Assembly (NCBI GenBank): GCA_012932295.1
Contig: JAAONU010000014.1
Location: 14,635,039-14,699,038, forward strand
DNA: 64,000 nt
Direction: 5' to 3'
From: Cyclina sinensis
Taxonomy: Eukaryota; Mollusca; Bivalvia; Venerida; Veneridae
Part shown: piece after piece, positions 24,351-36,800 of the stretch
How the letters are laid out: every line of letters starts with the position of its first letter
How positions within the stretch are numbered: position 1 is the stretch's first letter
Notes under the pieces: generated by a model
What the model saw: only the letters and a program-made list of their open reading frames with translations
What the model was told of the DNA's origin: nothing
Databases searched by the model: none
Program-made: the position numbers and the translations under genes

Positions 24351-25445
24351 TCAAGCATTAATTTCAACTTCCCCAAGGGTTTTCCGGTCTGGCGCAGCCA
24401 TCTTCTTGATAACACTGAGCATTGGTGATGGAATGGTTTGCTTGTACAATTTGTCTTCATTCAATCCAGAAAACCAACCGATTTCTTTGAACATATCTTT
24501 TATGTCAAGGAAACTGTATCTTCTGCTTTCTCTCTTTCTAATGCACTTAGAAATAAATTTCTTTCCTTGAGGAGAGATGGTACCCGGCGGAAACGTTGGT
24601 ATAAATCTGCTGTCGTTGATATTACGTCTGGTGGTTACGGTATCCGGACCCTGATGCGGGGTTTTTCCGTACAGCAGAGCATATATAAGACACCCCGTGG
24701 AGAAAATATCCGTTGCTTCAGTGATGTATTCCCAATACATCTGCTCAGGACTCGTGTACTCGAACTGTGTGCGTTCACGCGGACGACTTTGGCGGCCATC
24801 GATAATGTCAGCTGCGCCGAAACCTGTCAAAAATGGATAGCCTTTGTCATTGAATATAACTTTCTTTGGGCAAATAGAACCGTGAAATAGTTTATGATCG
24901 TGAAGAAAACGTAGTGCCATCATCAGATTCACACAAATGAATTTAGCATGTGTCTCTGCAACTAGTTTCTTATCCTTGTCAAATTTCATGACTTCTTCCA
25001 CTGTCACCATATTGCTTTTCAAAGGAAGGACTGCGTATAATTTCTGTTTGGTCAAGACGGACGTGATAGTCCCTGAACTCAAAGTCTTTAAAGGTTCAAT
25101 ATGCCTGGCCTCGTGTGGATCAATGTTCTTATGTTCTGTCGTACCTTGGTCAATGATAGACGCTACATCTACCCATTTTGTCAAATGTTTCGGACTTCCT
25201 GCGTCCTTCACACTTCCAATTGGTATAAGATAGTGATTCTTCTTGCGTTCTCTTTCTTTTATATTTTCAGTAAATCGGATTAGAGCGCTTGACTTTGCTT
25301 TCCGCGTTTTACTGGGAAGTCCCGCAAAGGCTGAAGGTGAAATCGGCGTCGAAACAGACCCCTGTAAAAATATTGGCGTTTCTTTGATATGGCAGTCATC
25401 CAACGTTTTCTCTAAAGACGAGGTTGAATTGCTATTGTTTGACAT
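24351..25445 (-). CDS. Intronless AGC/PKA-like pseudokinase, 364 aa
   Basis: A single uninterrupted exon encodes a protein-kinase fold. After a ~115-residue N-terminal extension rich in Ser/Thr/Lys, the N-lobe reads 'IEPLKTLSSGTITSVL' then 'KLYAVLPLK', aligning with the PKA glycine loop and beta-3 strand. The C-lobe has 'LFHGSICPKKVIFND' in place of the HRD loop (residues 188-190 are HGS), 'LTGFGAAD' in place of DFG (208-210 are GFG) and 'EYTSPE' in place of APE (232-234). The helix-F Asp (246) is kept. The beta-3 Lys (YAMK in PKA, YAVL here), the HRD Asp and the DFG Asp are all replaced, so phosphotransfer is not expected. The C-terminal tail resembles the AGC tail. The long intact frame suggests a maintained gene, perhaps an old retrocopy. 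A scaffold or PKA-regulatory role is an inference. Confidence 0.85.
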   Translation of the reverse strand: MSNNSNSTSSLEKTLDDCHIKETPIFLQGSVSTPISPSAFAGLPSKTRKAKSSALIRFTENIKERERKKNHYLIPIGSVKDAGSPKHLTKWVDVASIIDQGTTEHKNIDPHEARHIEPLKTLSSGTITSVLTKQKLYAVLPLKSNMVTVEEVMKFDKDKKLVAETHAKFICVNLMMALRFLHDHKLFHGSICPKKVIFNDKGYPFLTGFGAADIIDGRQSRPRERTQFEYTSPEQMYWEYITEATDIFSTGCLIYALLYGKTPHQGPDTVTTRRNINDSRFIPTFPPGTISPQGKKFISKCIRKRESRRYSFLDIKDMFKEIGWFSGLNEDKLYKQTIPSPMLSVIKKMAAPDRKTLGEVEINA

Positions 25446-26140
25446 TATTTGTTGCTTTAATCGTGAACGTAATCCATCTCTCTCGTTTGTTTCCGTCGTT
25501 TAGCGGAAGTGGGATTTGACGTTACATCCGGCGTTACGCCAAATACGTGCATTGTGGCGGAAAAACACAGGCGACAGCGTAAATATTCGAACATGTTAAT
25601 TTTGACGTCATTAAATGGATATTAATATTTTGTCCAGTCAGGTTAGTATTTACTTGCAAATGTTGTTTTAATAGCCTGTGAAGCCCTGTAATACAGCATG
25701 AATAAGTAGAGATTTCTATTATTTTCTTGTCAAACAAATACATAGTAGTAAAAAACACACACTTTCACCCAAATATGAGCAAGGCAGATTAAGGAGAGCC
25801 CTTGGTCTCACAAACAAAAGCTTGACTGTACGATATAATACAGTATCTGCGCATAAATACTTAGTATAAATGTTTGTGAGCTCTGAAATATTTTTTTTTT
25901 TCAGTTTGCTTAACAAAATATCGAAAGTTAAAATCTAAAAGCACTCTTATAATTGGAAATACGTGTACTAGAAATACCCTACACTTTGGTTCTTTATTTT
26001 AATCTTGAAACCTCGTCTATCAAATGAATACAAGCCTTACATAAATCCCTTCGCATCCCGATTTCTGTCTTCATTCTATTTCTTTTTTTTTAACGGGAGC
26101 TATTTACCATAATTTATTTTGTAAATATTACAATACGTGA
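25446..26140. other. Upstream region of the pseudokinase; no gene seen
   Basis: This probably holds the minus-strand promoter and 5' untranslated region of the pseudokinase. No coding exon was recognised. Confidence 0.35.
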
Positions 26141-26144
26141 TCCA

Positions 26145-26412
26145 GTGTTAACGCGCTGAACTTGAAATCCAGGGGTCGCGAGTTCGATTACCCGCTCCCT
26201 CCATTTTCATTACAAATTGTCTTTCGGAAAGGATGTCAGATTAAGATGTCAGAGTTGTACTCTGAGCATGCAAAAGAACCAGGGGTGTCTCTGTAATAGA
26301 AAGCTTTTTGTATCGTGCACTATTCCCTACAACCCAAAATAGCTAATCTTTGCAGGGGTAGGGGCGGAGGGGCGTCGGTCATATGGCCAACCGGTACCGA
26401 CGATAAATAAAG
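26145..26412 (+). mobile_element. tRNA-derived SINE (family A), fullest copy
   Basis: The tRNA-like head is gatccagtgttaacgcgctg with a B-box-like gagttcgattaccc. The body follows (ctttcggaaaggatgtcag, ctgagcatgcaaaagaacca), and the tail contains ggcgtcggtcat and ccggtaccgacgataaataa. It matches the inverted copy at 1206-1492 along its length. Confidence 0.75.
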
Positions 26413-27516
26413 TCAAGCAGAAAGACAAGTATAATTTACGAAATCAGAGATAAGATAAATAGAATTTAACCGCTCTTTAAGGCTGGAAGTAACAGCGACA
26501 TAGTCAATTTTGAAGTAAGACTGCAAGAGTGCCATATAAATTGCTCTTATTGCTTCGATTTCACAGCAAGAAAAATATAAAAGGATGATTGCTAGTGTTT
26601 TCATGAAATAAGATATGGTTAAATCTATTTATATTTATACTTCTGTTTGCTTCTAGACTTTGCGCTTTGTTTTTGGTAAACGATCATTTCCTGCCAGTCT
26701 GATGAAATATAAAAATATATAACCTTCAAAATGTCTTATATAATACAATTAAGTAAACAGTTTTATTTTAAGTCGGCAAGAAAGAATAACAGTACAACAA
26801 TTGTACAAACAAACAGTACAAAGCCCTGTAGAGCTTTTGAATCGACTGTATGAAACAAAGGTAAATACATTCAATACATGAATTAAAACAGCTGTAAAGA
26901 GATTCAAGCACATGTATACATGAAGTCTAGCAGTGATAAAATCTGTGTCTTGACTGGCACAAGACCTAGATGAAACCTGACATAAGAGAAAACCGTGAAC
27001 TAAAAGCCGAAATAACTAAAATGAACACAAACATGTGTAAATAAGAAATGGTGTTAAGAGAATGTTTTCGTCCAAATCAGGTTTGGAAAGAACTGATCAG
27101 AAATTAATTTCCTAACAGCAGCACGTGGCAATCTTGCTTGTACAAACAGACGAAAACATGTCCGATCACAATGCTAAAGTATGGCAAGTGCGAACATATC
27201 GAAATTATGCCATACAAAAAGCCAACATATCATGTAATCCTAAATAAATTAAAAGTTTTATTTTTGAAATAACTCTTCTGTAAAATATTGTAAATTACGG
27301 AGAAAACACGCTCTTGAAAAATGTGTGTTAAAATCTTTTCCAGGGCCTCAGGATAATCAAGAGTTGTGTCCCTTAACATTTTGCTCTTTAATGGAAGTAT
27401 TAAATTTGTCTTCCGGTCGCTTTTATCCGCTTGTTTGCAGGTTGGCATGTAATGAAATGTTTCGAAAGTAGAGTAGGTTGAAGTTAATATGATGTCTTAT
27501 TGTTTTTTAATACAGT
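26413..27516. other. Upstream region of the zinc-finger gene
   Basis: No coding exon was recognised. Just before the zinc-finger start codon, a T-rich tract ending tttttaatacag (27503-27515) looks like a splice acceptor. The mRNA therefore probably has a spliced 5' untranslated exon somewhere upstream in this stretch. Confidence 0.45.
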
Positions 27517-30249
27517 ATGGATGACCTGTTCACCAACACAACCGTGTTACTGACAGAAAATTTCATTAAATCGTGTTCCAAAGAGACTCTTCAGTCGAAG
27601 CTCTCAAAACTTAGGCTGGTCACTGGTGTTCAGTTCTGTAAGGCAAACAAATCGTACGCGTTGACCGGAAAATGGAATCAGGTGGACGTTGCATTCGAGA
27701 TTCTTACTCATTGGCTAGCGCATCCAGACCATGAACCGGACTTTGAAAATGCCTGGGATGGTAAAATTGCAAAACTATGTGACTGTGAAATAGTGAACGA
27801 TTTTCTACAAAAAATCGAACAAAATGACCAAAGTGAAAGTGAAAGTAGTTATGTAGCTAATGAAGCTGAAAATGAAACCATCGATGAAACAATTGAACTG
27901 CTTGAGAAGGAATTCAACAATATTAAAAGTACTTTGAAAGTTAAAAAGAAAGTTTCAAAGCAAAAGAAGGTTAAAAGTGCAATATCCACTGTTGTTCCAA
28001 AACCAGTTAAGAGTGTGATTCTTAACCGTCACAAACAGGATATTGAAAAGAAGAAGATATCTGAAGATACTACAGGAAAAACTGATCAAATATCTAACAT
28101 TAGTGAGAATGGTAACACAGTACCAAAGGATACCATTACAAACATAGATGAAGATGAGAATACAGTAGATTTTAGCCCACCAACAGAAAATGGTACTGTT
28201 GATAATGATGGTGGTTCAAAGTGTAATTCTGAAGTTGAAACTAGTAAATCAAAATTTAATGCTAATAATTCGGAGGACAACTTGGAACAAGTTCAGTCTA
28301 AGCCAGAATCTAACAGTAATTATGACGGAACACCTAAGAATGAACAACAGCATGTAAAAAGCAACCCACAGAAGATTTTTCAAAATAAAGAAGCTAAAAA
28401 ACCGAAGAAGCCAGGCGATAAAGGTTACTGGAGTCGAGTAAGAAGGGTAGATGGAGATCTAGCTCATGACTGTCCAAAGTGTAATGTTACATTAAAGTCT
28501 AGAAAAAGATTTTTAGAACATTTAAGGCGCATCCATATAAAAGAGTATCAGTGTGAAGTGTGTGAAAAAAGATTTGGCTATCCAACAGATTTGAAACGTC
28601 ACAAATGCCCTGGGGCTGTTAAAGCAAATAAAGAGAAAACTGAACATGAAATAAAAGAAAACAATAATACTAAGCCAGCTTCAGAATTAGAGTTCCGGTG
28701 CTTGGAATGTAATTATGCTTCTAGATTCAAGAAAAGACTAACTAGTCATGTGCAGAGGTCCCATAGAAAGGAACATGCTTGTGACCAGTGTGACAAAAAT
28801 TTTGGATTTAAAAAAGATCTTGAGAAACATAAAGAAAATATACATAGTGGCACTGCATTTTTTTGTGACCAGTGCTCAAAATTTTACAAAAACAAGCAAA
28901 TCTTTGAAAATCACTTAAAAACTCATGAAAATGGATATGTAAAGCCTTATTATAGCTGTGAACATTGTTCAAAGTCTTTCACTACAAAATACTCATTAGC
29001 TGCTCATTCAAAAGCTGTGCATTTGGGATTGAAGAAAGTTTATCTTTGTCAAATGTGTGGTAAGAAATTTAGCCAACGTAGTTCATATAAACAACACTGC
29101 AATGCACATAATGGTGTAAAACCTTACAAGTGTAATGAATGTGGGAAAGCTTTTGTGTATCATAAGTCTTTAAAAGAACACAAATTTATGCATGATACTG
29201 TCCGCCGTTTTCAGTGCACTCTGTGTGAAAAAGCTTTTCGACAAAGAACTACTTTGCATATTCATATGAAAATACACAAAACTGTTAAAGATCATGTTTG
29301 TAAAGTTTGTGGACGGGGGTTTTCTCAGAAGCAAGCCATGGAGCGCCATGAAAGGATTCATACAGGAGTCAGGCCTTATACTTGTGTTATCTGTAAGAAG
29401 TCATTTGGAGACACTTCGACCATAAGGAGGCATATGGTATCTTTGCACCAGAAAACTGAATCAAATTGGCGTGAAGATACAGTGTCTACATTGAAAAAGA
29501 GAAGTGATTATTATGTCTATGGTGGTAGTGGACAAAACAGGGTGTACAAATCAAATACAGAAAGAAAAAGCCCCATTAGTTCAATTAAAGAATCAGAAGT
29601 GTCACAGTCCAAACAGTTAGAAACTGAGACCTTGTTAATTCAGGGGCAGTCACAGCCTCTGCAGCCAGAGTCAAGTTTGATTGTATTAAATCCTATACAA
29701 AGCAATACACAAGAGCCAAAGTTTGACTTGGTAGTGAATAGTGGTACAGGGTCTTCTGTAAATGGAATAGCTGGCAGTGATACACATAACTTTCAGACAT
29801 TTCAAAACCTTCAGCCTGGAACTGTTTATGCAATTGCCACTGGCCAGCCACAGCAGCTACAAGAGCAGAACCAGAATGGTGAAGCGACATTGGCAGCTGT
29901 ACCTACCAACAATGGTTTAGGTCAAATAATAGATTTTTCAACAATGACTTTTGTTGCCACCAAAATCCCTCAGCAATCTGATAAAGGTGATAATGTTCAG
30001 CAGATTATCCAGCAACCTTTGCAAGTGCAAGGTCAAAATATGAACATGTTACAAAGTGCAACAGTTGTGCCACTGGCAGCAGTGTCAGAGTGCCTTAAGG
30101 TTGGACAATCTGGGGCTTCCACCCAAGTTTCAGCAGACTCGTCCCTAAGTCAGGCTTTAGCCAGCATCTGGGGCTTTGTAGGCTACCCTTCATACCAAAC
30201 TCCTGGAAATCTAACTCAGTATCAGCCACAACAAAATCACTCAGATTAA
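27517..30249 (+). CDS. C2H2 zinc-finger protein with 11 fingers, 910 aa
   Basis: A likely DNA-binding transcription factor in the nucleus, encoded in one uninterrupted coding exon. Residues 1-75 form a short folded-looking N-terminal region ('LSKLRLVTGVQFCKANKSY', 'WNQVDVAFEILTHWLAHP') not assigned to a family. Residues 80-310 are acidic and Lys/Asn-rich. Eleven zinc fingers run from about residue 318 to 647. Finger 1 is HDCPKC..H..H, finger 2 ends HKC so is C2HC-like, and fingers 7-11 are the most canonical. Only a few linkers resemble the TGEKP type (for example 'HTGVRPY' and 'HNGVKPY'). The C-terminal ~250 residues are Gln/Ser-rich, as in activation domains. The orthologue is not named. 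The start codon follows a probable untranslated-exon splice acceptor at 27515. Confidence 0.9.
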   Translation: MDDLFTNTTVLLTENFIKSCSKETLQSKLSKLRLVTGVQFCKANKSYALTGKWNQVDVAFEILTHWLAHPDHEPDFENAWDGKIAKLCDCEIVNDFLQKIEQNDQSESESSYVANEAENETIDETIELLEKEFNNIKSTLKVKKKVSKQKKVKSAISTVVPKPVKSVILNRHKQDIEKKKISEDTTGKTDQISNISENGNTVPKDTITNIDEDENTVDFSPPTENGTVDNDGGSKCNSEVETSKSKFNANNSEDNLEQVQSKPESNSNYDGTPKNEQQHVKSNPQKIFQNKEAKKPKKPGDKGYWSRVRRVDGDLAHDCPKCNVTLKSRKRFLEHLRRIHIKEYQCEVCEKRFGYPTDLKRHKCPGAVKANKEKTEHEIKENNNTKPASELEFRCLECNYASRFKKRLTSHVQRSHRKEHACDQCDKNFGFKKDLEKHKENIHSGTAFFCDQCSKFYKNKQIFENHLKTHENGYVKPYYSCEHCSKSFTTKYSLAAHSKAVHLGLKKVYLCQMCGKKFSQRSSYKQHCNAHNGVKPYKCNECGKAFVYHKSLKEHKFMHDTVRRFQCTLCEKAFRQRTTLHIHMKIHKTVKDHVCKVCGRGFSQKQAMERHERIHTGVRPYTCVICKKSFGDTSTIRRHMVSLHQKTESNWREDTVSTLKKRSDYYVYGGSGQNRVYKSNTERKSPISSIKESEVSQSKQLETETLLIQGQSQPLQPESSLIVLNPIQSNTQEPKFDLVVNSGTGSSVNGIAGSDTHNFQTFQNLQPGTVYAIATGQPQQLQEQNQNGEATLAAVPTNNGLGQIIDFSTMTFVATKIPQQSDKGDNVQQIIQQPLQVQGQNMNMLQSATVVPLAAVSECLKVGQSGASTQVSADSSLSQALASIWGFVGYPSYQTPGNLTQYQPQQNHSD

Positions 30250-30830
30250 GATATTTAAGATGCATATTATCTCCAATTTTCTTTCTTTTTTTTTCACACG
30301 ACAAAGGATAAATAAGCTTTAGATATTTTTTAACCAAACAGTAATTATCATGGAATATTTGTCATACCAGTATTTGACCCGTGTATTTGATAAACTTTAC
30401 TCTCTGGTTTGCCAAACATGTTGTATTTATTTCAATATTTAGTGATACATATTCTGTCCACTTTATTGTTTTACATCCTGTTGAATTTGATCTTTTTAAA
30501 TTTCTTATTATAGTGTCTCTTATAGTGGTTCTGAAGTAGTTCTTCATCCTTGATCCATAAGAAAATATACAAACTAAAGATGAGCATTAGTGATTGTTGA
30601 ACCAAAACCAAAGACTGACTAGTTCCTAATGCAGTGAACTGATGTATTCCTTATTTTGAAAGTCCAGTAAAATGAAAGATAGCGCTGGTACACAATTGAT
30701 ATGATGTTGTTACATATAAATATGCAAAGCCAGTATAGAATAAATAAATGATGTATTTTTACTATACTACAGCTTTTCAAGTTAGTATAGTGGTTAACTT
30801 TTTTTACTTACATGTATCACATATCGAAGA
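30250..30830 (+). other. Probable 3' untranslated region of the zinc-finger gene
   Basis: AT-rich sequence after the stop codon with several AATAAA-type motifs, for example in gaataaataaatg near 30738. The exact end is not fixed. Confidence 0.4.
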
Positions 30831-32197
30831 TGAGGGGGCATATTGTTTTGCAAATGTCGGTCAGTTGGTTGGTAGACACTTTGTTTCCAATCATTTTCCA
30901 GAGAACACTTGCACCCACCTTCCTCAAACTTAGAATGTAGGTTGGTCAAGACTAGAAGATGACCCCTGTAGTTTTTCAGGTCAAAGGCCAAGGTCACTGA
31001 CCTTGAAAAGCAGAACAGTTTCCGATCATTCTCTATAGAACGCTTGGCCCTAGGTTCCTCAAACTTAAGTCCTTAGATTGGTCACGAACAGTAGATGACC
31101 TCTATATTTTCAGGTCACCAGGTCAAAGGCCTGTCACAGTGACATTTAAAAGCAAAATTGTTTCCGATGAATTACTATAGAATGCTTGGGCCCCAACTCC
31201 ACAAAACTTCATAGGCAGCTTGACCAGTAGATGACCCCTGTAGTTTTTAGGGTTATTAGGTCAAAGGTCAAAGTCACAATAAACTTGAAAAGCAAAACAG
31301 TTTCCACTTAATATCTAGGGAAACCTTGGGCCCAGGTTCGTCAAATATGGTTTATTGGTTGGTCATAATAAGTAGATAACCTCTACAGATTTGCAGGTCA
31401 TTTGGTCAACGGCCAAGGTCACAGTGACCTTGAAAAGCAAAACAGTTTCCAATCAATAATTATAGAATGTCAATGCCTTGGCCCAGGCTTCCTAAAACTT
31501 CATAGGCAGGTTGGTAATGGACAGGAGATTACCCCTTAAGTTTTTAGGGTCACAAGATCAAATGTCAAGGTCATTCTGATCATTAAATGAAAAAATGGTT
31601 TCTGATGAATAACTATAGAGTGCTTGAGTCTAGGGTCCTTAAACTTGCAATGCTGGTTGATAATGACCTATAGATGACTTGTATCGCTTTTGGGATCACA
31701 TTTTCAAAGTTCAAGGTGAGAGTGACCATTAACGGAGAAATGGTTTCCAATCAATAACTAGAGAACCCTTGGGCATTGCTTGGACTTGCTATGCAAGTTG
31801 GTCTGTTCAGATGACCCCTATTGTCACTAGGTTAAAGGCCAAGGTCATGGTGGCCATACAGCATAAAGAGGAAAACAGATTCTGATTGATAACTGGAGAA
31901 CCCTTAAGCCTTGCTGCCTCAAAACAACCTACCTACCCATGCAGTTCCTATACGCTTTCATGTTCTCCAGTAAGTGAACTTTATACATTTTACAACCAAA
32001 GTGTCAATGACATAATCTGCAGCTCCCCCCATTCATCTACTTGCCATGGCATATAGCTTTTGATATCAGAAGCCCTTGTTATTTTCCCATTAATGTACTG
32101 ACACAAGTCCCTGTCCTTCTACCTTCCTATATTTCATGGCTGCCTCTAGGGATAAGGCGCTAGGGGGCATATATGTTCTACAAACATCTCTTGTTTA
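30831..32197. repeat. Ladder-repeat element of ~100-120 bp units
   Basis: About ten diverged tandem units carry 'aggtcaaaggccaaggtcac', 'gaccttgaaaagcaaaacag', 'tttccgatcaataactatag' and 'cttgggcccaggttcctcaa'. The outer ends share gggggcata (30834 and 32164). The right end, ctacaaacatctcttgttt, resembles the ends of other bivalve-type repeats here. No coding capacity is visible. Confidence 0.8.
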
Positions 32198-33237
32198 AAT
32201 GGTTATGCTCAAATTTATTTTAGGATGTTTACACAAACACCTTCATGGAATTGGAGGTGATTGTAGAAGTTTGATGTTTATATTGTTCATAGGTGTTTTT
32301 TATTTTTACTCCAAATAAAATGGCTGGGTTACCAATTTTTTATCTATTTTAAGGAGGATTTTTATACCTCTGTTCTGTATAGGAGACTGGATGTCTTGAA
32401 AGAAATATTTTCTTAATATTATGAACACTGAAATATGGAAAGCCTTTTCTTTCCATATATTTTTGTGTGATTTATTTCCTACTGCTTAAGTTGAAATGTC
32501 ATGTTTACATGCTAGGTAAGGCTTTCACTTTAAATAGTTTTAGATTTATTAAATAGCATTTTTTTGGTAGAAATGTCCTCAACTGTTACATTTTCATGTT
32601 GTGACAATATTTTGATTTATCCTGTGCTTAAAAGGCTGGTGATACTGCTGAATTTGAAATAGGTGATTGGCAAGGAAGCATTGACGCTTTCTGAATGGTT
32701 CAATAAATTTGAAACAATCTCTCTTTGTTATTTTCATTCTTCAGCATGAAATAAAAATCATAAGTCCGAAGGGAAACTTAATCTGACAAAACTAGCTCAG
32801 AATAAACCTTGTTAGTGGTTGCTGTCATGCTGACAGTAAGTGATTTGATAATATGTAGCAGAGAAAGGTTTACTCAAACCTGAAAGCAAATGTTGATTAA
32901 TGGTGCTTTCATAGGTTTCAAAGAGTTGATAGGCGAATACATACTGCTCTGCTCTGTTCTACAAATTTCCATCACATTGCACGTACTTAGTCAAATATAA
33001 AATGATATAGGCAACATGTTGTTTTTATTTTTTTAGTCCTGGTTGAACCTACTGGATGTTTTAAAGACTTCCATTAAACATTGGTTGAACCTACTGGATG
33101 TTTTAAAGACTTCCATTAAACATTAGTGCACTTTGATACACTGGGCTGGTTGTTAGGCAACTGATCCAATAACTTTGAAGATAATCACATCATGACAAAG
33201 CAGATAGAAGGAAATACTCACAGATTGAAATCATTAA
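32198..33237. other. AT-rich intergenic DNA with one recent tandem duplication
   Basis: No gene was recognised. At 33040-33123 a 42-bp segment beginning tggttgaacctactggatg is duplicated in tandem and essentially unchanged, so the duplication is recent. Confidence 0.5.
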
Positions 33238-33740
33238 ACAAGAACTGTCACTTTTAGATGACAATGCCCCCAAAAGTGGTGCTTTGACCTTTGAGGTGAG
33301 AACCAGTCATTCAGGGGTAAAGGTCAAATAAATATAGGTCATTTGGAAGGTCTTATTCAAAGGGGGTTGTGTCCAAGTATGAAGTAAATCCACTTACTAA
33401 TAAGGAAGTTATGGGCAATGTTAAAGTTTTTGGACAATTGGATCTTCAAGGTGAAGGTCATTCAGGGGTAAAGGTCAAACAAATATAGGTCAGTTGGAAG
33501 GTCTTGTCTAAAGGGGTGTTGTGTTTAAGTATGAAGTATATCTACTTACTAATTTGGAAGTTTGATATTCATGGGTCTAGGTCAAATAATGAAAGGTCAG
33601 TGGGACGGTCTTGTCCAAAGGGGTGTTGTTTCCAAGTATGAAGTAAATCCACTCACTAATAAGCCAATGTTAAAGTTTTCGGACGGACTGAAAGAACAGA
33701 CAGTTCAAAAACTATATGCCTCCCTTTGCTTAAACAAAGC
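33238..33740. repeat. Second ladder-repeat element
   Basis: This starts acaagaactgtcacttttag and then dgacaatgcccc-like sequence. Three to four units follow with 'ggggtaaaggtcaaataaat', 'ataggtcagttggaaggtct' and 'aagtatgaagtaaatccact'. It lies just past the ALKBH8 stop codon. The open frame at 33562-33750 is repeat sequence and not a gene. Confidence 0.8.
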
Positions 33741-33847
33741 AACAACTTAAGGTGTATTCTATGACTTGTATTTCAGTTCAATAATAGTTAATGCACTGTC
33801 ACAAATATTTTATAATATGAATCATATCACAGACATAACAAAGCAAA

Positions 33848-36800
33848 TCACAATTTTTCCAGTATAACTGCCCAATTTCCTTGATCATAATAACTTTTAA
33901 TCACTTTACACCCTTTAACACTCTCACAAAGCTCTTCAAGTTCACCTTTTTTAAACACATGATAAAATCTGTGAAAAGTGTTTGCATTCTCAGTACTTGT
34001 TTGTCTGCTTTTGAGTTGCCATGGCACCAGGAGGTCCTGTTGCTTAAACTGTGTCCTGTTAACATGAACCTCTAATTTCTGGTGTTCCGTTGAAGATTTT
34101 CTCCCATCATTGGTTCCACCATCTTTCGATATATTGTCTCTTGTTAATTTTGTACACAAAATTTCATTGTTCTCTTCTTCTTTCAAAGTTTCAGATCTGT
34201 CCATATTGGTGTCTTTAAAAAACTCATTTTCAGCAACAACATTTTCCCCTGAACAAGCTCTACCACTTTCTGTAATACTTTCCTGCAGTCTGGAATTTTC
34301 TCTAGGTGAATCAGCAGTGTTTATTTCAAAACTTTCCAAAGTCTTTTCTCCATCATCAACTGTCGTCTTATTTTCTTTCAGATATTTTGACTTAACTTTA
34401 TTCAGTTCTTGTTCCATAGCCCAAACATAAATAAGGGCCTTTCCTCCAGGTCTCAGAATCCTTAGTAACTCAGACACTGCTCTCCTTCTTCGGTCCTGAA
34501 ATTTAAAGAAAGACACATGTTATATATATAATATAAGTAACTTGCAATTTTCTTTCTAAAGCATGTAACAAACAAACAGACATGTTTATTTTCTGCATTT
34601 TTTTGCAAATGTAAGGTTCAGCAAATTTAGAACTTATTGCACATTTATAAAAAGTTGCAACTAAATAATTGAGTACCTGTATTTATGTTTATGTAAAATG
34701 ACAAATCCCATTTCATACAAAGACAAGACTTGAACAATTTCAATATATATTTAAACAAAAAATCAACTCCTGACTACTTAAAAACAAGAAACAAACAAAA
34801 CAAGATCTGCTTTCACTTCTCTATCAAGTTTTCTACAGCTACAGGTTATGATGGATCTTTGCTAAGCAAAAACTGATATGTACTTAATTTAGAAGACTAC
34901 CTGTGTTGATAAATGATGTATGACAGCTATACAGAGACACACATCAAACACGTCACACCTGAGCGGGATGGACAGAATATCCCCCACATACACTTGGTAG
35001 TTTCTCTCTTGAACTATCTTTGCAAGATTGTAACTCCTGTCTGACCCAATCTGTGTGTATGGAATAAGAACTGAGTTTAACCCATGTCTGACAGGGATGA
35101 AAAAAAGTCGTTGGATCTTTCCAAAATATGTGCCTCAAAAGAACTTGTACATCAGTGAAAGTTAAACTTATACATAAACCATAGTGAACAATTTTCTTTG
35201 TTCTTTGTGTAAATTTCAAGTATACATGTACCTTGTAGGTATACCAAGCCATGCTAAAACTGCAGAATTTGCTGAGTATAGCAAGACACATTCTTTCTGA
35301 CCTACATGCCAGTTAAACTGATGTCACTATGGTATAAAATATTTACAGCAATGTTCTCATTTACTGATCAAAAAGATATACTGACATTTGCGTATACTTT
35401 CTCCAATATTACATACATGTATAATGTTTGTTTTGTCAAAGATTACAATGACCTTTAAAACACTGAAGTTTACATGTACATGTTCTCGAATCAATAGAAA
35501 TACAAACACCTTTAAATTATCAACTTGATTATTCAATATTCAATTCAAAACCCAATTCAAGAAACTTAAAGGGCATACACAAGAAGCTGGTTCAATTTAC
35601 CTCGAACAAATTCCTATTAATACCAAAGTATTTCCCGTTTCCACAGCCAATATCAGCCAGCAAAGAACCCGGTTCTTGTTGTCTGAGAAACTCAGCAATA
35701 TTAGGCCATGGTGTGTGCCGGGTACCACTGAAGTGATTTGCAATCTCCTCATATACCTGTACAAGAAGGACATAACAAATGAAATAGTTCTCATGTATAG
35801 TATAATTGATCTTATATCATGTACCCATGTAAATGTTAATATTCCATGAAGTATGGATAAGACTTTGTCATTATACATTTTCATTATTGTACTAAAAAGT
35901 GTTTATCAAGATGTACCTGAGAAAATCTGCTTGCAGGAGTGTAACTGAAGTACGGTGGTAATGCAATATAAAACCAGGCTGAGGGGTTGCAAGTCTGATC
36001 CCCCCACATATCCATTATACTACTAATTGTCTTTTCAGACAGGACTTTAAATCAAGGTTCCATGTATAGGTGTCAAACATGAGCATGTGAGAGAACCAGA
36101 AGCGTTTCTAGAATGTCTTGCCTTCTTAATTGGTAATGTCAAGACTAACTAGAGCTATTAATGAATATGATTAATACCCCCGCATCACTGCCTTGTCAGA
36201 GGAAAAGGGGCAATATAAAATGTGCCAAGCACATCTACACTTATTGGTGATCTTGCACACCAAGTTTCAAATCAATAGTCTTAGAGACGTGGAAGTAGTT
36301 GCCATCACAAGATTTTGCTATGACAGGCAGTAAAACCTGTGACACGCATGAAAAATGTGTCACACAAACTACACTTACTGGTGAACATGCATGCCAAGTT
36401 CCAAACTGATAGTCCTACATATGTGAGTTTGGTTGGTGAATATACCAAGTTTCAAATCTATAATCCTAAAAATGTGGAAGTAGTTTGTGCCACAAGATTT
36501 CTGCAACTGACCGACCAACTGACTGACCATAAAATGACTCCCGTATAACCCCCACATACAGTATGGTATTTTATAAAAATCATGCACAGTCTGCCTTTGA
36601 TAACAACGTTACCAAAACAATGTGTATATAACAGTTACATAATGCAGTCTGTTCAACTCTATATTGATATCAACAATTCATTTAGATAAAACAGCACAGG
36701 TAAAAGTGCCTACCTGATAAACATGCAGTTTCTCAAGTGCAGCTGCAGTGGAATCATCACAGGGTACATTGGGTTTGTCACTGAAATATAATCCAGGTGA

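Noticed and set aside
34110..34430. 106-codon plus-strand frame
   Set aside because: It is antisense to the last ALKBH8 exon, which has clear methyltransferase homology in the other strand.
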